This document shows positions 1 through 6,097 of a stretch of 6,917 nucleotides of DNA, one piece after another. The notes beneath the pieces are model-generated. The model searched no databases. It saw only the letters and a program-made list of their open reading frames with translations, and had not been told where the DNA came from. The translations under genes were made by a program, and so were the position numbers. Source of the stretch: JBOGFI01 sp050743365 (GTDB lineage: Bacteria; Actinomycetota; Acidimicrobiia; IMCC26256; JACDBD01); NCBI GenBank assembly GCA_050743365.1, contig JBOGFI010000160.1, positions 1-6,917 on the forward strand, in the 5' to 3' direction. Position 1 is the first letter of the stretch. Each line of letters starts with the position of its first letter.

Positions 1-508
1 CGGGGTCGCGGCCGGCCGCGATCGCCGTGTCCTCGTCGACGAGTTCCCACGCCAGCAGCAACACGTTCCCGTTCGGCAAGGCCTCGACGTCGTGATGCTG
101 GAGGAAATCGCTGCTGGCATAGCGGTAACGCCACGTCGGCGTGCCCCGCCAGTCCAGGAGCTCGACGACGCCGCCCCAGCCCTTGCCCTTCGAGAACGGT
201 GTCTCGCGGCGCGTCTTTCCCGTGCGCAGGAGCCGGCCGTTCTCGAGCAGCTCGACCTGGAGACCAGGGGTGAACTCCGACTGCCATTCGTGCACCACCT
301 CGCCGTCGAGGTCGACGAGATACGTGGTTTTGGACTCGCTCGGAGCGACGAGTGTGTAACCGTCGAACATGCCGTCGACGGCGAGCGTGACACCTGTTGT
401 CGCCTTGCGGTCCTTCCCGCCGCCGGCCGGCACCGGGCCGGCTCCGGTCAGTACTGCCAGCGCGACCACCGAGACCCCGACCGTGAGGCCTCCCGCACGC
501 GTCCGCAT
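1..508 (-). CDS. Arylsulfotransferase (ASST)-family secreted protein, N-terminal part (runs off left edge)
   Basis: The first 169 codons are visible and the C-terminus lies outside the window. An in-frame TAG stands five codons before the ATG at 508, so this ATG is the most upstream usual start; no clear Shine-Dalgarno is seen. Residues 1-29 look like a signal peptide: MRTR, then a hydrophobic stretch VSVVALAVLTGAG ending near VPAGG. The mature part has the look of the ASST beta-propeller family: DGYTLVAPSESKTTYLVDLDG (about 49-69), VVHEW (71-75), LLENGRLLRTG (88-98), then LQHHDVEALPNGNVLLLAWE (136-155) and AIAAGRDP (162-169). The QHHD-x-x-x-LPNGNVL-x-x-AWE block is the best family marker. 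Family members transfer sulfate between phenolic compounds or are poorly characterised exported propellers; the substrate cannot be told from the fragment. It is transcribed divergently from nhaA. Family assignment is fairly sure; the enzymatic role is inference. Confidence 0.82.
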   Translation of the reverse strand, partial: MRTRAGGLTVGVSVVALAVLTGAGPVPAGGGKDRKATTGVTLAVDGMFDGYTLVAPSESKTTYLVDLDGEVVHEWQSEFTPGLQVELLENGRLLRTGKTRRETPFSKGKGWGGVVELLDWRGTPTWRYRYASSDFLQHHDVEALPNGNVLLLAWELVDEDTAIAAGRDP

Positions 509-561
509 CGAGAACAGAACCTACGCGACCGCAACCCCCAAACCTCCCATGACTCTCGGTT

Positions 562-571
562 GTCACGTGAC
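562..571. promoter_or_regulatory. Perfect 10-bp palindrome GTCACGTGAC, possible operator
   Basis: GTCACGTGAC is self-complementary and lies 54 bases before the ASST-like start codon, a typical place for an operator or promoter-proximal site. The 8-mer CACGTGAC recurs at 4547-4554, upstream of nfeD. That is suggestive of a shared binding site, but CACGTG is common in GC-rich DNA, so chance is possible. No regulator can be named. Confidence 0.25.
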
Positions 572-805
572 TGCGCGCGTTCGGTCACGCGTTCGCAAAC
601 TTCGGCCGTGCTGCGGAGTTCCTGGGTACAGACCAGCGTAGGAGTCGTTCCCGGCTGGTCCGGCCTGGAGTCATCACCCTGCTCGTGCTGGTCAGGCACC
701 GCCCCGAGCAGCTTGAATGCCACGTCGTCAGGATCGAGATGTGTCTCGGCCGACCGGCCGCGCAGTCCGCAGCCGGCCAAGGCGGCGAGAACGGCGGCGG
801 GACCA

Positions 806-830
806 CCTACCGACTCAGTCCGTCGGTAGG
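806..830. repeat. 9-bp perfect inverted repeat upstream of nhaA
   Basis: The arms CCTACCGAC (806-814) and GTCGGTAGG (822-830) are exactly complementary and separated by 7 bases. The element ends 63 bases before the nhaA TTG. It could be a repressor operator or a hairpin in the nhaA leader. There is no T-tract, so an intrinsic terminator is unlikely. The structure is directly visible; its role is inference. Confidence 0.5.
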
Positions 831-893
831 ATGGCGGCGGCGTGCCGGGAAGTCTGGTCGGCGTGACAGCACGAGCTCTCGAAAGGCCGCGAC

Positions 894-2105
894 TTGGCAC
901 GCCGCACCCACATTCGGATCCCGGTTCACAGAGTTGGCCGCGGTCTCCCGCCGCTCGGCGACGAGTTCGTCTCGGTCGAGACGCTCGGCGGAATCGCGTT
1001 GTTGGCCGCGACCGTCGCCGCGCTCGTGTGGGCGAACATCGCGGGCGGCGATAGCTACTCGGATCTCTGGCACACCGAGTTCACGTTGGGCCTCGGTGAC
1101 CTGTCGATCACCGAGGACTTGCGCCACTGGGTGAACGACGGGCTGATGACGTTTTTCTTCTTCGTCGTCGGCCTCGAGATCAAACGGGAGCTGATCGAGG
1201 GCGACCTGCGCGACCCTAAGACGGCGGCGTTGCCGGCACTGGCCGCGCTGGGAGGCATGGTGCTGCCCGCCGCGCTCTTCCTCTCGCTCAACCCGTCGGC
1301 GCCGGGAAGCGACGGCTGGGGGATCCCGGTCGCGACCGACATCGCGTTCGCGGTCGGGGTCCTCTCGCTGCTCGGGTCGCGCATCCCCAAGGGCCTCAAG
1401 TTGTTTCTGCTCACGCTGGCCATCGTCGACGACATCGGCGCCATCCTCGTCATCGCCGTCTTCTACTCGAGCGGACTGTCGGGCCCGTGGCTCGGTGGTG
1501 CCGTGGCCACCCTGCTCGTGTTCTTCGTGTTCCAGCGGCTCGGCATCCGCCACCCGGTCGCGTACGTCGCGCCCGGCGTCGTGCTGTGGGTGTGCACGCT
1601 GGAGTCGGGGGTGCACGCCACCCTCGCCGGCGTGGTCCTCGGGCTGCTCGCCCCCAACCAGGACTGGCGGGGCCAGCCCGTCATCGGCCGGCTCGAGCAT
1701 CTCCTCCACCCGTGGACCAGCTTCGTGGTGGTCCCGCTTTTCGCATTGGCCAACGCGGGGGTCGCCCTCGGAGGGGACGTGCTCGGCGACGCGCTCACGA
1801 GCCGCGTCACCCTCGGGGTCATGGCCGGCCTGGTGCTGGGCAAGACCGTTGGAGTCAGCGCGGCCGTGGCCGCAGCGGTGCGGCTCCGGCTCGGCCGGCT
1901 CCCACCGGGGGTCCACCCCCGTCAAGTGGTCGGCGCCGCCGCCCTGGCCGGCATCGGCTTCACGGTGTCGCTGTTCATCGCCGACCTCTCGTTCGCCGGC
2001 ACCGCGCTCCTGGACGACGCCAAGGTCGGAATCCTTCTCGCCTCGGTGACCAGCGGTCTCCTCGGCGTGCTGGTGCTGCTCCCGCGCGCCTCGGCGCGGC
2101 GCTGA
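894..2105 (+). CDS. nhaA: Na+/H+ antiporter NhaA
   Basis: This is a complete 403-residue protein, close to the usual NhaA length of about 390-430. The start is TTG at 894. An in-frame TGA at 864 blocks any longer reading, no ATG/GTG occurs in the early region, and GAAAGG at 881-886 gives a Shine-Dalgarno 7 nt away. The protein is an inner-membrane electrogenic antiporter that expels Na+ (or Li+) in exchange for protons. Family motifs are intact: DGLMTFFFFVVGLEIKREL (82-100), IPVATDIAFAVGVLSLLGSR (144-163), LAIVDDIGAI (175-184), GVHATLAGVVLG (239-250), PLFALANAGV (281-290) and LAGIGFTVSLFIADLSF (351-367). By alignment from memory with E. coli NhaA, D179/D180 correspond to the ion-binding D163/D164, D149 to D133, H241 to H225 and K317 to K300. 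All are present, so the transporter should be functional. It ends convergently with the minus-strand NfeD/slipin cluster, and the last 131 bases are overlapped by the tail of the G6PD-like frame. An inverted repeat lies upstream. Confidence 0.97.
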   Translation: MARRTHIRIPVHRVGRGLPPLGDEFVSVETLGGIALLAATVAALVWANIAGGDSYSDLWHTEFTLGLGDLSITEDLRHWVNDGLMTFFFFVVGLEIKRELIEGDLRDPKTAALPALAALGGMVLPAALFLSLNPSAPGSDGWGIPVATDIAFAVGVLSLLGSRIPKGLKLFLLTLAIVDDIGAILVIAVFYSSGLSGPWLGGAVATLLVFFVFQRLGIRHPVAYVAPGVVLWVCTLESGVHATLAGVVLGLLAPNQDWRGQPVIGRLEHLLHPWTSFVVVPLFALANAGVALGGDVLGDALTSRVTLGVMAGLVLGKTVGVSAAVAAAVRLRLGRLPPGVHPRQVVGAAALAGIGFTVSLFIADLSFAGTALLDDAKVGILLASVTSGLLGVLVLLPRASARR

Positions 2106-2319
2106 CCGGCCTACCGATCTTTCCGATCGGGCCGACGCCGCCGGCCTCGTACTCGAGGAGCGGCACCCGCCCTTGGTCCCACGCGGCCAGCACCGGTTCG
2201 ACGACGCGCCATGCCTCCTCGGCCTCGTCGCCACGGATCGAAAGGACGCAGTCGCCCTCGAGCGGGAGGTACCCGTCGACCGTCCGAATCGGCGTGAGGC
2301 TCGGTTCGGCCAGGCTCAC
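1975..2319 (-). CDS. Glucose-6-phosphate dehydrogenase C-terminal fragment (possible gene remnant)
   Basis: The frame of 114 codons starts at a GTG (2319) that overlaps the slipin stop as GTGA, the geometry of translational coupling. Residues 14-63 resemble the extreme C-terminus of glucose-6-phosphate dehydrogenase: a GDCVLSIRGDEAEEAWRVV-like block (22-40), EPVLAAW (41-47), then LLEYEAGGVGP (54-64), matching the family pattern GDATLF-R-DEVE-WR-DPIL-AW ... YPAGSWGP. Everything needed for catalysis (Rossmann NADP+-binding half, active-site His and Lys) is absent, since the intact enzyme has about 460-510 residues. Third positions are strongly G/C in residues 1-70, so this part still looks coding. 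The remainder, arginine- and proline-rich, runs antisense into the end of nhaA and is probably read-through of no meaning; the true end may be near 2110. It is either a leftover of a deleted zwf-like gene or a small domain protein retained in the operon. Homology was judged by eye. Confidence 0.5.
   Translation of the reverse strand: MSLAEPSLTPIRTVDGYLPLEGDCVLSIRGDEAEEAWRVVEPVLAAWDQGRVPLLEYEAGGVGPIGKIGRPVSAAPRRAGAAPARRGDRWSPRREGFRPWRRPGARCRRTRGRR
2114..2130. terminator. Small hairpin after nhaA, weak terminator candidate
   Basis: The sequence CCGATC-TTTCC-GATCGG forms a 6-bp stem with a 5-base loop beginning 9 bases after the nhaA stop, between convergent genes. There is no T-run after it on either strand, so intrinsic termination would be weak. 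It also lies inside the minus-strand G6PD-like frame, where its sequence may simply be coding. Confidence 0.25.
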
Positions 2320-3091
2320 GTTTGCCCGTCCCGCCGGGCCCCGACGGCGTCGGCCAGGCGGAGAAGCTCGATCGGGACCGGGAAGACCAGCGTCGAGTTC
2401 CTGTCCGCCGCGACGTCGACCATGGTCGAGAGCACGCGGAGCTGCATTGCCGCCGGGTGCTGCTCGAGCACGGCGGCCGCCTGCCCAAGCCCCTCGGCCG
2501 CCTCCAGCTCGCCTTGGGCGTGAATCACCTTCGCCCGGCGCTCGCGCTCCGCCTCCGCCTGGCGCGCCATGGCGCGGCGCATCGACTCGGGAAGCTCGAC
2601 GTCCTTCACCTCGACGAGCGTGACCTTGACGCCCCACGGGTCGGTGAGCCCGTCGATGATCTGCTGGAGCTGGCGGTTGATGTCGTCCCGGTTGACGAGC
2701 AGCTCGTCCAGCTGGACCTGCCCGAGGATGCTGCGCAACGTCGTCTGCGAGACCTGCGACGTCCCGAACATGTAGTCCTCGATCGCGACAACCGCCCGTA
2801 TGGGGTCGACCACGTTGAAGTAGGTGACGGCGTTCACCCGTACCGTGACATTGTCCTTCGTGATGACGTCCTGGGGCGGGATGTCGGTCGTGACCGTCTG
2901 GAGGTTGACCTTCACCATCCGGTCGATGATCGGCACGATGAAGAAGAGACCGGGACCCTTGGCGCCGATCACCCGGCCCAGCCGGAAGATCACCCCCGCT
3001 CGTACTCCTTGACGATCCGGACGGCCGCCGCGACCAGTACCAGCACGAGGAGGATCGCTCCGCCCAGTCCGTACAGCAGCTCCTCACTCAT
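2316..3091 (-). CDS. Slipin/stomatin-like SPFH membrane protein, frameshifted after residue 33
   Basis: Read with one base restored, this is a 258-residue slipin, the normal length. The ATG at 3091 is chosen because GGAGG (3101-3097) sits 5 nt before it. Residues 1-33 give a short N-terminus, a membrane segment (GGAILLVLVLVAAAVRIV) and KEYERG. The family continues KEYERGVIFRLGR, but here GAG CGG GGG is followed by TGA (2992-2990), and VIFRLGRV continues in the next frame from the GTG at 2993. The run of five G's (2997-2993) should be six. The rest is textbook SPFH: GPGLFFIVPIIDRM, TDIPPQDVITKDNVTVRVNA, RSILGQVQLDELLVNRDDIN, DPWGVKVTLVEVKDVELPESM, then a charged coiled coil (AEAERERRAKVIHAQGELEA). 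Slipins oligomerise in membranes as scaffolds and usually pair with NfeD, encoded here directly upstream with an 8-nt overlap. Either the base is missing through sequencing error, or the gene is broken. GTGA at the break could also allow reinitiation of the soluble part. Confidence 0.88.
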
Positions 3092-4461
3092 CATGACCTC
3101 CAGTCGTTTGATCGGACACGACACCCAGGCTGTCTCCCGTGACCGGCTCGACCACGAGGGTGAGACCGTCGACGTCGACGACGCGCGCCATCTGGCCGTC
3201 TTCGAGACGACCCGCCGGGCTGCGCACGTTCCACCATGCGCCCTCGACGAACGACTGCCCGGTGGCGCCGTTCGCGTATCGCACGTCGAGGGTGCGGCCG
3301 ACGAGGCGCGTCGCACCAGTCGTCGCCGACGGCGCTCGCCGCGACTGCAGCGCGAGGCGCCCGGCGACCGCCACCGCCGCCCCCATCACGATGGCGACGG
3401 GCAGCACCACCTCCATCCCGACCTCGGCCCCGGAGGCGTCGCGGAACAGGAAGATGCCGCTCAGCACAAGCAGGACGGCACCGCCCGCCGCGAACCCGGC
3501 GAAGCCCGGGCGCGACGACCTCGGCCACGAACAGCGCCGCCGCCACCGCCATCAGCAGCAGGCCCACCGCGTTGACGGGGAGGACCGACAGCGCGAACAG
3601 GGCAAGGATCAGCGCCACGACGCCCACCACGCCTCCGAAGCCGACGCCGGGGGTGGCGAGCTCGTAGATGAGGCCGAGCGTCCCGATCGACAGCAGCAGG
3701 AACGCCAGGTTTGGATCGGCGAGAAACTGGAGGATGCGGCGGAAGAACCCGAGGTCGTAGCGGTCGACCGCGGCGCCGGCGGTACGGAGCGTGACCCGCT
3801 CCCCTGAACCGACCTCCACCGCGACCCCGTCGACGGCCTGCAGCAGCTCGGGGAGCGACCCGGCCACGACGTCCACAGCGCCGATGGCGAGGGCCTCGCG
3901 GGCCGGCGCCGACCTTCCCTTGCGGACGGTGTCGACCGCGAACTCGACGTCGCGACCCCGCTCCTCGGCGATGGACTCGGCCAGGGCGGCGGCGTCGTTG
4001 ACCACCTTGCGCTCCACGGCGTCTCCCTCGATCCCCACCGGGGTCGCGGCACCGATGACCGTGCCCGGCGCCATGGCGGCGACGCTGGCGGCGAACGTGA
4101 TGATCGCCCCCGCCGAGGCGGCCCGGGCGCCGGACGGGGTCACGTAGACCACCACCGGGACCTCGGCCGACAGGAAGCTCTGGACGATGTCGCGCATCGA
4201 CGTGTCGAGGCCGCCGGGCGTGTCGAGCTCCACGACGTAGGCGTCGTACCCTTCCCGCTCCGCCCGCCGCACGCCCTCTCGCAGATGGTCGGCGATGACC
4301 GGCGTGATCGCGTCGTCGATCCTCGTCGCCAGCACCCGGGGGTGGGGCCCTTCCCCGGACGGCGCGCCCGCCGGCCACATCGACGCCCCCGCCCCCACGA
4401 AGAGCACCGAGGCGAGGAAGCGCCGGGCGCGGACCGTGCCGCTCGCGAACGTCACGCCCAT
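3084..4461 (-). CDS. nfeD: NfeD family protein (ClpP-like serine protease, membrane and OB domains), frameshifted near 3505
   Basis: With one extra base removed, this reads as a continuous long-form NfeD of 458 residues from ATG 4461. GTG 4473 would add four residues. GTG 4455, 6 nt after AAGGGA, has the best-placed Shine-Dalgarno. Numbering here is from 4473. A signal or anchor segment (17-37) precedes a ClpP-like domain: VVELDTPGGLDTSMRDIVQ (80-98), then GARAASAG with S120 as likely nucleophile and K156 as likely partner, as in archaeal PH1510 Ser97/Lys138. MAPGTVIGAATPVG follows at 134-147. Membrane helices occupy about 255-345 (DPNLAFLLLSIGTLGLIYELATPGVG onward). Around 3505-3510 the frame breaks: VAEVVAPG is followed out of frame by FAGFAAGGAVLLVLSGIFLF, and dropping one G of GGG restores PGFAGFAAGG, which fits family spacing. 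The C-terminal OB-fold (about 385-450, GRTLDVRYANG...GAWWNV) ends GGHDE at 3084. It is inferred to cleave slipin and act in membrane quality control. Sequencing error or real inactivation cannot be separated here. Confidence 0.88.
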
Positions 4462-4959
4462 TCCCTTGCCCACCCGCCGCGGTCGAGCCTACCGGGCGGA
4501 AGCCTCCCACCTCCGCGTGCGGACCCCGCGCCGATCTCGTGGCAGACACGTGACGTTTCGGTGACTACCGGAGGCTCGAGTTCGACCTGCACACCGAGTC
4601 CATTGGATCAACGTCGCGGTCGAGCACGAACAGGTGCGCCTCGCGTTTACTTCCGTCGACGTTGTGGTGCGGGTGGTCGGCCCGGCCGAGCACGTCGTCG
4701 GCGCCGTCCCTCGGTACAGCACCTCGGTGCCATGACCATGAGCCCACCGGCGGTTGGTCAGGCCGAAGATCGTGCTCAGCGAGCCCGCGAGGGTGCCAAC
4801 CGACGACACAACAGTGACGCCGACCCGAGTCCTCAGCAAGGCCCGCGATGGGCAGCCGGTGTCAGATAGCGCGGAGCCGCCACTGATTCGCAACCTCCTC
4901 GCGGCGGTTTGCGCATCTGCCTCTGGAACATTGCTCCCCGAGGCCGGAGAGGAGCACCG
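4462..4959. other. Intergenic region between nfeD and the 90-residue gene, possibly with a decayed gene
   Basis: These about 500 bases should carry the divergent promoters. No intact gene is convincing. On the minus strand, a coding-like stretch with residues SVGTLAGSLSTIFGLTNRRW (about 4795-4740) leads into GTEVLYRG. It would continue one frame over as DDVLGRADHPHHNVDG and REAHLFVLDRDVD (about 4700-4605) if one base were added to the run at 4708-4710. The plus strand of the same stretch is about equally open, so direction and reality are undecided. I recognise no family. A CACGTGAC site lies at 4547-4554. Confidence 0.4.
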
Positions 4960-5232
4960 ATGGGAGAGACCAAGCCGAGAATCGAGCGACCAGCCTTGAA
5001 GAGCGCGATCGTCGGTGGAGTCCCGATCGAGATCTTCGAGTCGCGGACGACCCGCTGGCTCTTCGACCGGACTCGGAAGTGTTTCTTGCGGCTCCCGACG
5101 CAGGTGGCCGTAGACGCCAGCGTCCTCGGCCTCCGATGGACGGCCTACCAGGGACTGGACCTCAACGGGCGAGACGCGCTCGTGACCCTCGATGCGGCGG
5201 GGACCCGCCGTCTCCGAGCAGCCGCCGCCTGA
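4960..5232 (+). CDS. Hypothetical protein, 90 residues
   Basis: ATG at 4960 is preceded by GAGAGGAG (ending 4954) with 5 nt spacing; a longer reading from 4909 lacks such a site. High G/C at third positions through the whole frame supports a real gene. The protein has a basic N-terminus (MGETKPRIER), then a run compatible with a small beta-rich fold: SAIVGGVPIEIFES (15-28), TRWLFDRTRKCFLRLP (31-46), WTAYQGLDL (60-68), and ALVTLDAAGTRRLRA (73-87). It has no signal peptide, membrane segment, paired cysteines or known catalytic motif, so a cytoplasmic protein is expected. I do not recognise the family. It lies 145 nt before a TraR/DksA-type gene on the same strand with an almost identical ribosome-binding leader, so joint expression is plausible. 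A function cannot be given. Confidence 0.75.
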   Translation: MGETKPRIERPALKSAIVGGVPIEIFESRTTRWLFDRTRKCFLRLPTQVAVDASVLGLRWTAYQGLDLNGRDALVTLDAAGTRRLRAAAA

Positions 5233-5377
5233 AGCGTGCGGTCCCATCGGCTGCGCACACGCGGGCCGCAACCACGCGAGCCATAGCACCAGACGCGCAC
5301 CGGAGCTCGACGCCGCGACTGGTCGGACCGGCCAGGGCGCCGATCCCGATGAGAAGTCCATGCGAGAGGAGCCTCCG

Positions 5378-5740
5378 ATGACCTCGATCAACGCGCAGTA
5401 CACGCTCAACCAGTCCACCGGCTTCGACAGCCGTCTCGTGGAGCAGTTCCGCGAGTCGCTCCGAGTCGAGCGGGCTTGCTTCCAGCGCCGCCTGGTCGAG
5501 GCCGAGATCTCGATCGCCCGTCAACATTCAGGCCTCACCGACGACGCCGAGGTCAGACCTGATCTAGACGTCGCCGTCGCGCTGGCCGCGGCCGCCCGCC
5601 GTGCGCTCGAGGAGATCAGCGAGGCACTCGGTCGGCTCGACTCCGCGACGTTCGGTCTCTGCGCCGGCTGCGGCAAGCTGATCCCATTCGAGCGCCTAAG
5701 GGCGTGGCCTCGTGCACGATTCTGCGTTCACTGTAAGTGA
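5378..5740 (+). CDS. TraR/DksA family zinc-finger transcriptional regulator
   Basis: This 120-residue protein starts at ATG 5378, with GAGAGGAG (5364-5371) placed 6 nt upstream; an in-frame ATG at 5360 overlaps that site and is less likely. The C-terminus carries the family zinc finger: TFGLCAGCGKLIPFERLRAW (91-110) and ARFCVHCK (113-120). The four ligands are C95, C98, C116 and C119, and the IP--RL-A-P-AR-C--C spacing is conserved. Residues about 18-90 are strongly helical and charged (VEQFRESLRVERACFQRRLVE; AAAARRALEEISEALGRLD), fitting the coiled-coil hairpin that DksA inserts into the RNA polymerase secondary channel. E. coli DksA has 151 residues and TraR 73, so this is intermediate. Members bind RNA polymerase and modulate promoters, often with ppGpp in DksA; whether this one does is inference. 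The neighbour upstream is the 90-residue unknown protein. Confidence 0.93.
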   Translation: MTSINAQYTLNQSTGFDSRLVEQFRESLRVERACFQRRLVEAEISIARQHSGLTDDAEVRPDLDVAVALAAAARRALEEISEALGRLDSATFGLCAGCGKLIPFERLRAWPRARFCVHCK

Positions 5741-5767
5741 GGTGACCCACGGAGCCGCAGTCACTCA
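5738..5767 (+). terminator. Possible hairpin at the end of the TraR/DksA-type gene
   Basis: GTGAC (5742-5746) pairs with GTCAC (5760-5764) across a 13-base loop. TGA/TCA can extend the stem past a single bulged G at 5741. The stem begins at the stop codon and has no T-tract, so at best it is a weak or factor-assisted terminator. It may be chance. Confidence 0.2.
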
Positions 5768-5851
5768 GTCCGGCTGGGCGACATCGACGACGACTCTCGG
5801 TCGACCGCAAACTTCCCGAGCGCTGCGAGTGCGTGTTTGTTCCCGAGGAGA

Positions 5852-5870
5852 GGGGAGGGGAGGGGATGGG
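5852..5870 (+). other. G-quadruplex-type tract
   Basis: The tract GGGGAGGGGAGGGGATGGG has four G-runs of 3-4 separated by one or two bases, which meets the usual pattern for an intramolecular G-quadruplex with very short loops. It lies between convergent genes. It also places extremely strong purine-rich sequence directly before an ATG at 5866 that opens only a 14-codon frame. A biological role is unproven. Confidence 0.5.
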
Positions 5871-5989
5871 AGCGTCGAGCAAGAGCGGCGTCCCACGCTA
5901 TGTCCTCTGAGATTCTTATCACTCAGCAGGCAGGAACATGGATCTTCCGCACCGTTGCTCGTTTGGTGGTCACGACGACGCCGCGCCCG

Positions 5990-6097
5990 TCATGGGTCGG
6001 GTCGAGGCGCTCGTACGGTTCCCGAGGCAGATTGAGCACGGCCGATCAGCGCCCGCCGTGTCGGTAGTCGGCTCGCCTCGTGGGTATCGGCTCCCAT
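5990..6097 (-). CDS. Possible small ORF, 35 residues, with strong ribosome-binding site
   Basis: A consensus AGGAGG (6109-6104) sits 6 nt before ATG 6097. The frame encodes MGADTHEASRLPTRRALIGR followed by a serine- and arginine-containing tail, ending at TGA 5990. It starts 94 nt after the GerMN lipoprotein stop on the same strand, so it could be a last small gene of that operon. Against it, third-position G/C is only a little over half, unlike the real genes here, and nothing is recognisable in the peptide. It could be the start of a decayed gene. Confidence 0.25.
   Translation of the reverse strand: MGADTHEASRLPTRRALIGRAQSASGTVRAPRPDP

Larger units (their letters stand above)
509..893. 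other. Divergent intergenic region between ASST-like gene and nhaA
   Basis: There are 385 bases between the two divergent starts, so promoters for both genes should lie here, but I could not pick a convincing -35/-10 pair. It contains the palindrome at 562-571 and the inverted repeat at 806-830, listed separately. A minus-strand open frame crosses the region and shows a lipobox-like AALAGCG around 767-799 and DPDDVAFKLL around 706-740. It lacks a credible start and good codon usage, so it is not called as a gene. Confidence 0.6.

Noticed and set aside
713..741. TTGAAT as a -35 box for nhaA
   Set aside because: No acceptable -10 sequence occurs 16-18 bases downstream.
807..2234. Long minus-strand open frame across nhaA (475 codons)
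   Set aside because: It is antisense to a clear NhaA. Its translation is a composition-driven Arg/Glu/His/Asp-rich string with no family motif, typical of antisense frames in GC-rich genes.
2322..3575. Long plus-strand open frame across slipin and nfeD (417 codons)
   Set aside because: The opposite strand encodes obvious SPFH and NfeD sequences. The plus frame is Asp/Arg-rich with no recognisable domain.
4570..4605. GAGTTCGACCTGC resembling a tRNA T-loop
   Set aside because: The flanking bases do not form a T-stem, and no acceptor or anticodon arms are found around it.
4489..5418. Long minus-strand open frame across the 90-residue gene (309 codons)
   Set aside because: Most of it is antisense to the 4960-5232 gene and overlaps the start of the TraR/DksA-type gene. 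Only the 4600-4870 part seemed worth a note.
5866..5910. 14-codon frame (MGASSKSGVPRYVL) after the G-rich tract
   Set aside because: The purine tract runs straight into the ATG with no spacing, and the peptide is very short and featureless.
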